Below the pieces are notes generated by a model. That model saw nothing but the letters and a program-made list of their open reading frames with translations, was not told the origin of the DNA and did not search any database. Positions 44,176-51,396 of a stretch of DNA of 64,000 nucleotides are shown here, piece by piece. The DNA comes from an uncultured bacterium. GTDB taxonomy: Bacteria; Actinomycetota; Coriobacteriia; Coriobacteriales; Coriobacteriaceae. The position numbers and the translations under genes are program-made. Where the stretch lies: positions 1 to 64,000 of the forward strand of contig CAJMST010000010.1 in assembly GCA_905216145.1 (NCBI GenBank), read 5' to 3'. Within the stretch, counting starts at the first letter, position 1; each line of letters starts with the position of its first letter.

Positions 44176-44472
44176 ATGGCATATTACTGGCCCCAGTACG
44201 GCGTCGCCATCGAGGTCGACGACGATCCCTATCTCCTGCCTTTCGACGAAGAGGCGTTCCCCGATACGGCGGTCTACCACGTCACCACCGATGTTATCTG
44301 CGACCCCGAGTCGTTCTCGGCGCTCGCCCACCACATCGCGCGTATCCACAACATCGAGCTCCCTCATGACTTCGACGAGCTCATCTACTCACGCCGCCTG
44401 ATGCTTCACATGCTCTTTGGAGCGGACCCGTCCACGTTCGCACGCGTCTACACCACCAAGGACGCCGCATGA
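44176..44472 (+). CDS. hypothetical protein, first gene of the exported-protein operon
   Basis: The 98-residue acidic protein starts MAYYWPQYGVAIEVDDDPY. It has no signal peptide or membrane segment and I do not recognise it. GGAGG six bases before the ATG makes the start convincing, and the end overlaps the next start by four bases (ATGA). That tight coupling to four genes with signal or anchor sequences suggests a cytoplasmic helper or regulator of the operon. Confidence 0.75.
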   Translation: MAYYWPQYGVAIEVDDDPYLLPFDEEAFPDTAVYHVTTDVICDPESFSALAHHIARIHNIELPHDFDELIYSRRLMLHMLFGADPSTFARVYTTKDAA

Positions 44473-44978
44473 GTGCGAAGAAGCCGCCCCGCCTTGCAGG
44501 ACTGGGGCGTCGCAAGAAACTCGTCGTTGTCTGCCTGGCTATCGTCTGCGCCCTCATCGCCGTAGGGTTATACGCCTGGCAGTCGCAGCCCGTGCCCGAA
44601 GCGGGCGCCTCAGTCACGACGGCAGAGGGTAAATCACGCCAAGAAATCCAGGATGAGCTCGACGCCATCGTCCGCGACAACATGATGACGATCTCGGTCG
44701 CGCCGGTCGCACAGTTGCAGGAAGGCGGCAAGTTGCGCGTCAACGTGCAAAACGTCCAAGACAACAAGTTTCCCCAGCGCTTCCGCGTAATTCAAAACGA
44801 CGAGACCATCTATGAGTCCGGTGTGGTCGAAGCCGGCAAGACGGTTGAGACCTGCCCCGCCGGCGATATCCAAGAAGGCGAGGCATATATCGAGATTCAG
44901 GCACTCGATGCCAAGACCTACGACACCCACGGCAATCCGACGCGCGTCAAAGTGCGGGTGGCCCAGGCAGAAGGCTAG
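44469..44978 (+). CDS. membrane-anchored exported protein, unknown family
   Basis: The 169-residue protein has a basic N-terminus, one membrane segment (KLVVVCLAIVCALIAVGLYAW split at about residue 18-38) and an outer domain with several beta strands (LRVNVQNVQDNKF, FRVIQNDETIYESGVVE) ending in VKVRVAQAEG. The fold of the outer part looks like a small beta sandwich; I cannot name a family. It is translationally coupled to the gene before. Confidence 0.75.
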   Translation: MSAKKPPRLAGLGRRKKLVVVCLAIVCALIAVGLYAWQSQPVPEAGASVTTAEGKSRQEIQDELDAIVRDNMMTISVAPVAQLQEGGKLRVNVQNVQDNKFPQRFRVIQNDETIYESGVVEAGKTVETCPAGDIQEGEAYIEIQALDAKTYDTHGNPTRVKVRVAQAEG

Positions 44979-45065
44979 TGGCCTACGCGCTCGCAGGGGC
45001 CACACCCTGTCCCCATTCGTCCAACCATCACGGAAACAGTCCGTGACGAGCAGAAAGGATCGATT

Positions 45066-45668
45066 ATGAACATTACCAGGAACCCGAGCGGAGCCAGGGC
45101 ACTCGCCGTGGGCGCAGGGCTTGCGCTCGCACTTGCGATGGGCGCCGCGCCAACGGCGGCCATGGCAGAGGTGCGCGTTGGAACCACCGATGTGACGGTG
45201 AAGGCCGACATTAGCAATGTTTCGTTTAAGGCGCCAACGGTCATCCCCTTTGCCGCCAACGCCGACGGAACGCTTGTAGGACCCTCCGACAAGACGATTA
45301 CCATCGACAACCTCTCGGCATATGGCATCCACGTCACTAACATGAAGGTCACGGCCAAGAACGACTGGACAATCGTTGCAGACGCAAAGACGGGCTCGGC
45401 CCAGAACTCCATCGATTTTAAGGTTGGCCCCGATAAGGCAGAAAAGGATGCCAGCTCGGCGACTCAGACTACGGGCCTCGATCTTTCCAAAGACACAAAC
45501 TTCGACATGAGGTACCAGGGCATTGCCGACGGAACGGACAAAATCAAGCTCAATGTGAGTGGCCACGTCGCCCGCGTCACGCGTGACATCTACCACGCCG
45601 GCGGTACGGGAGATCAAGTGGCAAGCATCACCTGGACGGTCGAGCCCGGTGCGCACGCCACGTCCTAA
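45066..45668 (+). CDS. secreted protein, unknown family
   Basis: The 200-residue protein has a clear signal peptide (hydrophobic ALAVGAGLALALAMGAAP, cleavage probably after AMA) and an all-beta mature part with VTVKADISNVSFKAPTVIP, KTITIDNLSAYGIHVTN and the end ITWTVEPGAHATS. It resembles small secreted domains of Gram-positive surface operons, but I do not see a WxL motif or a sorting signal. AGAAAGGATCG precedes the ATG. Its last 20 bases overlap the next gene. Confidence 0.78.
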   Translation: MNITRNPSGARALAVGAGLALALAMGAAPTAAMAEVRVGTTDVTVKADISNVSFKAPTVIPFAANADGTLVGPSDKTITIDNLSAYGIHVTNMKVTAKNDWTIVADAKTGSAQNSIDFKVGPDKAEKDASSATQTTGLDLSKDTNFDMRYQGIADGTDKIKLNVSGHVARVTRDIYHAGGTGDQVASITWTVEPGAHATS

Positions 45669-45909
45669 GGCGATTGCACTGGCCGCCATCGTCGGCATCT
45701 TGGCGTCCGCACCCGCCATGGCCTTTGCTCAACAAGAGCAAGCGCAGGCGGCCACAGAAGTGACCGTCGACCTTTCGGGCCTTAATCGCGGCAGCCGTCA
45801 CGAGCCGCTCGCTCAGACGAGCGACACCCGGCAACTCATTGCGGTAGGCGTCGCAACGGCGGGAGCAGGGCTGACGTGCCTTGGCCTGCACATCAAACGC
45901 AACCAATAG
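45649..45909 (+). CDS. small exported protein with a degenerate sorting-type tail
   Basis: The 86-residue protein begins at a GTG that overlaps the previous gene. It has a signal peptide (KAIALAAIVGILASAPAMA), a short mature part, and a C-terminus PLAQTSD followed by a hydrophobic stretch and HIKRNQ. This has the layout of an LPxTG sorting signal, with LAQTSD in place of LPQTGD. No ribosome binding site better than GGACGG is seen, so translation may depend on coupling. An upstream start in the same frame cannot be excluded. Confidence 0.65.
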   Translation: MRTPRPKAIALAAIVGILASAPAMAFAQQEQAQAATEVTVDLSGLNRGSRHEPLAQTSDTRQLIAVGVATAGAGLTCLGLHIKRNQ

Positions 45910-45948
45910 CCAAGCACAACCGGAGTAAGCGGAATAGATAGGAGAACC

Positions 45949-47343
45949 ATGGCACCCAAAAACCTTTTGCCCGTTGCCGCGCTCTGCAGCGCACTGGCGA
46001 GCGGTATACCTCTCGCCGCTTGGGCGACACCAGCCACGGCAAACTCCTTACCGCAAGCTCTGAACCCCGTGGCGGATTCGTCGGGTATCGTCGCCTGCCA
46101 ACGTTTTTCGCTCGCACACGCCACGGTCCGAACCTCGGGATGCCTTCACCGCAATACGGTCGACGCGATAGTCGTGGATATCAAGCGACCGAACAAGGAG
46201 AACGGCCCCCAGACAGGTTATGCCATCTGCACATGGAAATCAGCTGCAGTCGACGCCGATGGCGACCCATGCGACCTAGAGCTGCGCATCGATATTGACT
46301 CGGTCGATGACTCGGCGAACGGGGCGAAAGTCGTCTTCGACAGCGCGGCCTATGAAGAAGAAGGAGGAGGTGTATGCCTGGGCTGCGTTCCCTCGAATGT
46401 CGATGGCACGCAGCCCATCATCTCCTTTACGGCGTCGCTGCGACTGACCAAGGCGGACACCGAAGCCATCGCAACGGGAGATGCGCCTTTGCTGTTCTAC
46501 GCTGGCGGCGCGGACGACCAAGAGGTTCAAAGCAATAGACAGAAGGGCTCGCTTAACCTCACGCGCGGATCAGAACCCGCCCCCATCAATATCGATACCC
46601 AGGCGCCGGGCGTGCAGCGCATTCTCGCCGATCCGGCGCTGCTCCAAATGACATGGCACGGAGTGGGGTCCGTCGGGATTGCTGCTCCTATATCGAACGA
46701 TAATGACAAATCCCCCAAAGACGAGGTCGCAGACGCACCGACACATGTTGACGATGCATCGTCAGAAGACAACGCTGCGGCTCCTCTCGAGAAGCCAGGC
46801 GGCACCGCCACCGAACTAGGCGATTCCCAACCGAAAGACGGCCTGGACTTTGCCGCTCCCCCAGATGTCGACGAAGGCAACTGTTGCATGATGGTCGCGC
46901 TCGACCACACGGAAACCGTCGATGCCGCAAGCATTGAGCCAGTCGCTGCCAATGCGCCCCGCCGCAAAAATATCCTCATCGCATTCCCCAATACCGTCGA
47001 GCTCGTCTTTTTGCCTTCGGGCGAAGTCGTCGCGCCTACGGCACTTACAGCAGTGGGAGCAAGGAGCGCATCGAACGATATCCAAGCTATCTCGGCACTT
47101 GATGCCACAACGACCGCCAAGTTGCACCTTTATTCCGTTGCAGCAGACGGAACGCGGACCGAAGAATTTGACGGAACCAAGCTTTTGGTTCCGCGTCGCA
47201 TCGGTATCCAAGAAGACTTCCCCTATCAAATGGAACTTGAAGGGTTCGATCGTGCACGAGATGCCGACATCATTGCCGCAGCCATCGAATCCCCGCAGCA
47301 CCTCATGACGCTGCGCTTCGACTTTAGCCCCGTCCTGTCCTAA
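45949..47343 (+). CDS. large secreted protein, unknown family
   Basis: The 464-residue protein has a signal peptide (LPVAALCSALASGIPLAAWA). The mature part has two Cys-containing regions (CQRFSLAHATVRTSGC and GVCLGCVPS), a low-complexity acidic middle rich in D/A/P (about residues 245-300), CCMM near 305, and a beta-rich C-terminal half ending LRFDFSPVLS. No anchor is visible. AGGAG four bases before the ATG sets the start. Last gene of the operon; it may be displayed by the smaller anchored proteins. Confidence 0.75.
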   Translation: MAPKNLLPVAALCSALASGIPLAAWATPATANSLPQALNPVADSSGIVACQRFSLAHATVRTSGCLHRNTVDAIVVDIKRPNKENGPQTGYAICTWKSAAVDADGDPCDLELRIDIDSVDDSANGAKVVFDSAAYEEEGGGVCLGCVPSNVDGTQPIISFTASLRLTKADTEAIATGDAPLLFYAGGADDQEVQSNRQKGSLNLTRGSEPAPINIDTQAPGVQRILADPALLQMTWHGVGSVGIAAPISNDNDKSPKDEVADAPTHVDDASSEDNAAAPLEKPGGTATELGDSQPKDGLDFAAPPDVDEGNCCMMVALDHTETVDAASIEPVAANAPRRKNILIAFPNTVELVFLPSGEVVAPTALTAVGARSASNDIQAISALDATTTAKLHLYSVAADGTRTEEFDGTKLLVPRRIGIQEDFPYQMELEGFDRARDADIIAAAIESPQHLMTLRFDFSPVLS

Positions 47344-47432
47344 ACCGCCAACCGCCGCTTGGCTCGGATACTGAGCGCTCCCCTCCCCGTTCTGCTACGA
47401 TTGCCGCGTTGGCATCAATTACAGGAGGGTTC

Positions 47433-48149
47433 ATGCCGGGTTTAGGAACGATCATCAACGTCGCGCTTTTGATCGCGGGCGGTCTGCTTGGCCTCATGGG
47501 TGGGCGCTTCATTACGCCCCGCATCCAAGACACGCTCATGAAGGCGTCGGGGTTGTGCGTTCTGTTTATCGGCCTGGGCGGCACCATGCAAAAGATGCTC
47601 GTTATCGATGGAGAGGCGTTGGCGACCACCGGCACCACCATGCTTATCGTCTCATTTGCCCTCGGTTCGCTCATCGGCGAGGCCATCAACCTGGAGGCCG
47701 CCATCGAGAGCCTCGGCGAATGGCTCAAGCGCAAAACCGGCAGCGAAGGCGACAACGAGTTCACCAACGCCTTTGTCTCGGCATCGCTCACCGTGTGTAT
47801 CGGTGCCATGGCCATCGTAGGATCGATTCAGGACGGTCTGCTCGGCGACTGGTCCACACTTGCCCTGAAGGGCGCGCTGGACTGCATCATCGTCTGCACC
47901 ATGACGGCCTCGCTTGGCCGCGGCTGCATCTTCTCGGCCCTGCCCGTTGCCGTATTCCAGGGCACGATTACGCTTTTTGCCGGCGCACTCTCCCCCATCA
48001 TGACCACCGCAGCCCTCGACAGCCTTTCGCTTGTGGGCTCCATGCTCATCTTCTGTGTTGGCGTTAACCTTATTCGACCTCAGACCTTCCGCACGGCCAA
48101 CATGCTTCCCTCCGTCGTCGTGGCGGTCATCTACGCCCTCCTGTTCTAA
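47433..48149 (+). CDS. DUF554 membrane protein
   Basis: The 238-residue protein has about six to seven hydrophobic segments and DUF554 blocks: GLGTIINVALLIAGGLLG, GGRFITPRIQDTLMKASG, GLGGTMQKML and AMAIVGSIQDGLLGD. The family function is not established (possible transporter). AGGAGGG five bases before the ATG at 47433 fixes the start. It is probably transcribed alone; the TerB gene promoter follows. Confidence 0.87.
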   Translation: MPGLGTIINVALLIAGGLLGLMGGRFITPRIQDTLMKASGLCVLFIGLGGTMQKMLVIDGEALATTGTTMLIVSFALGSLIGEAINLEAAIESLGEWLKRKTGSEGDNEFTNAFVSASLTVCIGAMAIVGSIQDGLLGDWSTLALKGALDCIIVCTMTASLGRGCIFSALPVAVFQGTITLFAGALSPIMTTAALDSLSLVGSMLIFCVGVNLIRPQTFRTANMLPSVVVAVIYALLF

Positions 48150-48191
48150 ATCTATCTACGCAGCGGTATCTCGAACATCTGTTTGATGCTG

Positions 48192-48200
48192 TGCTATGAT
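48192..48200 (+). promoter_or_regulatory. candidate promoter of the TerB-BrxD-Lhr operon
   Basis: TGCTATGAT forms an extended -10 (TATGAT at 48195-48200); no clear -35 is needed with the TG extension. It predicts a leader of about 30 bases before the GTG start with its GGAG site. Confidence 0.5.
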
Positions 48201-48237
48201 ATGAGGTCACCGAAGCTGCGTTAGGAGAGGAGAAGCG

Positions 48238-49983
48238 GTGGCCGACCAGGACGTCAAGATGCTCATCGAGCGCATTATGGCCGAGGCCCGGACCCATCAG
48301 TCCGCCCGCTTCTCAAACGAAATCTATGCTGACGAGCCGATTCTCAAGACCGGTCGTCAGATGCAGAACTTCCTCCCCGACCAGTACCGCAAGATGCGCG
48401 AGATATCACGCTGGCAAGAGGATCCCAAAGGCGGCGCGGGACGTTGGCTATCGGAGGCGGAGCTCTTTTACCGCCAAGGCCTGCTGATGGCCGACTTCGA
48501 GGACGATTGCCCCTACAACGGCACCTTTAAGTCGTACTTTCCCACCTACAATGCCATGAGCGATCGACAGTTGCGCGGCTACTTTACCTGGCGTGCCCAA
48601 GTGCGCCGCGGCAATATCGAGGAGACATCGACCTCGTTTGCTTTTCTTTATCTTTACGAATTGATCTGCGGCATTGGCGTCGACAATCCGCGTGACGGCT
48701 ATGACAAGATTAAGACATTTTGGGATGCCTATCGCGCCTTTGAACCTGGCATCGACCGGTTCGCACGCGTGTGGCTGCAGGACTACGCCGTGTTCCATGA
48801 GCTCGACCCCAAGCTGCTTCGCGACTCTAAAACCGTCGCATTCGACAACGCCCTCATCGAGCTGCGCCGCGCAGCACGAGACCTTGTACCCGCGCCGGCG
48901 CCGTCGGACCTGCCGCCTGCGCGTCGCAAGGCCTCCGAGCCCACGCTTCCCCTTCCGCCCGATGAGGCGCATGAGGAGCGGCTCATGGCTGCCATCGACG
49001 CACTCTCGACGTACAACCTGAATAACTCACGGCTCGACCGTTCCCACCATCGCGACCTGCGCCACGTGGCATGCGCCGTGTATGTCCGTATGGCGCGCTA
49101 CTATGACACGCACCGAAAGACCGGCATCGTAGCGAGCTTGTTTGGGGAGGAGACGGCCATGCCCTACACCATGTTTGCCTCGGCCGTGTTCTTTGCGCCC
49201 GAGCGCCACGAGGACTGCGAATATCGCCTGGACCCCATTCACATCTACCGCTGCCAAAATGGCTTTTGGGAATGCATGCGCATCCACGGCAGCAGACAAA
49301 AAAGTAGCAAGCTCGGTGAGATGATGCGCGCTTGTGATCAACGCCTGCGCTTGGCACTGGACCCCGGCCACCCCCTTAAGGAAGAGAAGGTCCCCAAATA
49401 TCTGGCTAAGATTATCGATGACGAGATCACGGCATGGCTTTCATGGGATGCTGCACATCAGCCCGTCAAGATCGATATCGACCTGAGCCAGCTGGGGCAC
49501 ATTCGGAGCGCCGCCGCACAAACGCGCGAGGCGCTTTTGATCGACGAGGAGCGCGAGGACGGCACGCTTGCGGATGCCGAGACGGCAGTTGTCGAACGAC
49601 GGGAAGCCAAGCCCGTGGCCGACACGATCGCCGAACCAGTCGCGACGACCATGCAGCGGGACGAGGCTGGCGAGCCGACCATCTCCACCGAGCAGTTTGG
49701 CGTCGTAGCCCCGCTCCTCGCACCAGCGCCCACGCCCGCCGACACCGCGTCCGTACTCGATTCCGCCGCAGACGCCTATCTTCGAGCGCTCCTCGAGCAA
49801 AACGCAGCGCAGACGGCATCGGCGGTGGCACAGTCGGGCAAGAGTGAGGACATGCTCGTCGATACCATCAACGAGGCGCTCTTTGACCTGGTGGGCGACA
49901 CCGTAATTGAATTTAGCGCGGCAGGGCCGCAAATTATCGAGGACTACGAAGCAGACGTGAGAGGATACTTAGACCATGAGTGA
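48238..49983 (+). CDS. TerB-N/TerB-C domain protein
   Basis: The 581-residue protein starts with GTG after TTAGGAGAGGAG. Residues 50-200 match the TerB-N type (LRGYFTWRAQVRRGNIEET, FLYLYELICGIGV, FWDAYRAFEPGIDRFARVW), followed by a helical middle and a C-terminal TerB-C-like end (VDTINEALFDLVGDTVIEF, EDYEADVRGYLDHE). TerB-N/C proteins without tellurite genes are found beside ATPases and SF2 helicases in predicted DNA-processing or defence loci. Its end overlaps the ATPase gene by eight bases. No membrane segment is seen. Function unknown; probably the organiser of the three-gene set. Confidence 0.85.
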   Translation: MADQDVKMLIERIMAEARTHQSARFSNEIYADEPILKTGRQMQNFLPDQYRKMREISRWQEDPKGGAGRWLSEAELFYRQGLLMADFEDDCPYNGTFKSYFPTYNAMSDRQLRGYFTWRAQVRRGNIEETSTSFAFLYLYELICGIGVDNPRDGYDKIKTFWDAYRAFEPGIDRFARVWLQDYAVFHELDPKLLRDSKTVAFDNALIELRRAARDLVPAPAPSDLPPARRKASEPTLPLPPDEAHEERLMAAIDALSTYNLNNSRLDRSHHRDLRHVACAVYVRMARYYDTHRKTGIVASLFGEETAMPYTMFASAVFFAPERHEDCEYRLDPIHIYRCQNGFWECMRIHGSRQKSSKLGEMMRACDQRLRLALDPGHPLKEEKVPKYLAKIIDDEITAWLSWDAAHQPVKIDIDLSQLGHIRSAAAQTREALLIDEEREDGTLADAETAVVERREAKPVADTIAEPVATTMQRDEAGEPTISTEQFGVVAPLLAPAPTPADTASVLDSAADAYLRALLEQNAAQTASAVAQSGKSEDMLVDTINEALFDLVGDTVIEFSAAGPQIIEDYEADVRGYLDHE

Positions 49984-51280
49984 TACCGCACCCGCAGCAC
50001 CCCGTGTGCCCAAGCGCGTCGCCGCCGTCATTCTCAACTCGCTCAAGGGCGGCGTTGTCCCGCGCATTGGCCTTCCCTATATCACCGTGGGGCGAGAGGT
50101 CGAAATCCGTGCCCTGCTCACCGACCTGGGCCTCATCGCCGATGGCGGCGCGAGCTTCCGTTTCCTAGTCGGTCGCTACGGCGCCGGCAAGAGCTTTTTG
50201 CTCCAGACCATCCGAACGCATGCCATGGGCGAGGGCTTTGTGGTCGCCGATGCCGACCTTTCCCCTGAACGCCGCCTACAGGGCGGCCAGGGTCAGGGCC
50301 TCGCCACCTATCGAGAGCTCATCCGCAACATATCGACCAAGACGCGCCCCGAGGGCGGCGCGCTCAACCTTATCCTGGATCGCTGGGTCGCCTCGTGTGC
50401 CGACGCCGACGAGTCGGCCATCAATGCCCAACTCGCTCCACTCGAAGAGATGGTCCACGGCTTCGACTTCACCCGCATGCTCCGCCGCTACCGCACGGCC
50501 GTCTCGGAGGGTGACGAAGAAGCTATGAGTCGCGTGACCAAGTGGATTCGCGGCGAGTACCGCACCAAGAGTGAGGCACGCGCCGAACTAGGCTCCTCGA
50601 CCATCATCAGCGACGACGACTGGTACGACTACGTTAAGCTCATCGCACGTTTTTTGGTCTGCAGCGGTTACAAGGGCATGCTGGTGCTCATCGACGAGCT
50701 CGTAAATCTGTACAAGATTCCCAACGCCATCACACGACAGTACAACTACGAGAAAATCCTAACGATGTACAACGACACGCTGCAGGGCAAGGCGCAGTAC
50801 TTGGGCATGATCATGGGCGGCACGCCGACCTCTATCGAGGACCGCCGCCGCGGCGTCTTTTCCTACGAGGCCCTTCGGAGCCGTCTCGCTCAGGGCCGTT
50901 TTGCGCGTGAAGATCTCAAAGACATGCTCGCGCCCATCATCCGACTGCAGCCGCTCACCTACGAGGAGCTGCTGGTGCTCATCGAAAAGCTCATGCAGAT
51001 TCATGCCGGCTACTTTGGCTGGACGCCCACGCTTACCGAGAACGACTTGGTGGACTTCCTCAAAATTGAGTTTGGCCGCGTGGGGGCCGACACGCATCTG
51101 ACGCCCCGCGAGGTCATCCGCGACTTTATCGAGCTGCTCGATATCCTGTGTCAGAACCCCGACGCCAACGTAGCCGAGCTGCTGCAAAGCGTTGGTGGCG
51201 ACGCGCTGGCGCCGGCAGCCGCAACAGATGACACCGGCACCGCAGACGACGACCGCAACTTCGCCGAATTCACCATCTAA
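49976..51280 (+). CDS. brxD: BREX BrxC/D-type ATPase (DUF2791)
   Basis: The 434-residue AAA-type ATPase has Walker A GRYGAGKSF (about residue 65), an arginine-rich middle, Walker B MLVLIDELVNLYK and the block MIMGGTPTSIEDRRRGVFSYEALRSRL (in parts), which I recall as characteristic of BREX ATP-binding proteins of the BrxC/D (DUF2791) group. The C-terminal 30 residues are low-complexity. It is coupled to the TerB gene upstream. A terminator-like hairpin separates it from the helicase gene. The symbol follows the family; BREX methylase, PglZ and BrxC genes are absent here. Confidence 0.82.
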   Translation: MSDTAPAAPRVPKRVAAVILNSLKGGVVPRIGLPYITVGREVEIRALLTDLGLIADGGASFRFLVGRYGAGKSFLLQTIRTHAMGEGFVVADADLSPERRLQGGQGQGLATYRELIRNISTKTRPEGGALNLILDRWVASCADADESAINAQLAPLEEMVHGFDFTRMLRRYRTAVSEGDEEAMSRVTKWIRGEYRTKSEARAELGSSTIISDDDWYDYVKLIARFLVCSGYKGMLVLIDELVNLYKIPNAITRQYNYEKILTMYNDTLQGKAQYLGMIMGGTPTSIEDRRRGVFSYEALRSRLAQGRFAREDLKDMLAPIIRLQPLTYEELLVLIEKLMQIHAGYFGWTPTLTENDLVDFLKIEFGRVGADTHLTPREVIRDFIELLDILCQNPDANVAELLQSVGGDALAPAAATDDTGTADDDRNFAEFTI

Positions 51281-51318
51281 CCTGCCAAAAAGGGACAGGT
51301 TTATTTTGGCAGGTTTTA
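51279..51318 (+). terminator. hairpin/terminator between brxD and the helicase gene
   Basis: A perfect 12-bp stem (51279-51290 with 51304-51315) overlaps the brxD stop codon and is followed by TTATC after the stem's own T bases. It could end some transcripts and lower helicase expression, or prevent its use as a separate unit. Confidence 0.6.
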
Positions 51319-51396
51319 TCATGGCAAACGTTGAAGCAGCAATGCAGCAAGCCACTGCCCACCGCGTTGAGAGATTCGCTTTTGAAGGGAGGCCCC

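Noticed and set aside
45066..45668. WxL surface domain
   Set aside because: The protein has the size and position of WxL-type proteins but no WxL signature is seen; the single Trp-Thr-Val near the end does not fit.
48238..49983. Tellurite resistance
   Set aside because: Only a TerB-N/C-type protein is present. TerC, TerD and TerZ proteins are absent, and the neighbours are a BrxC/D ATPase and a helicase.
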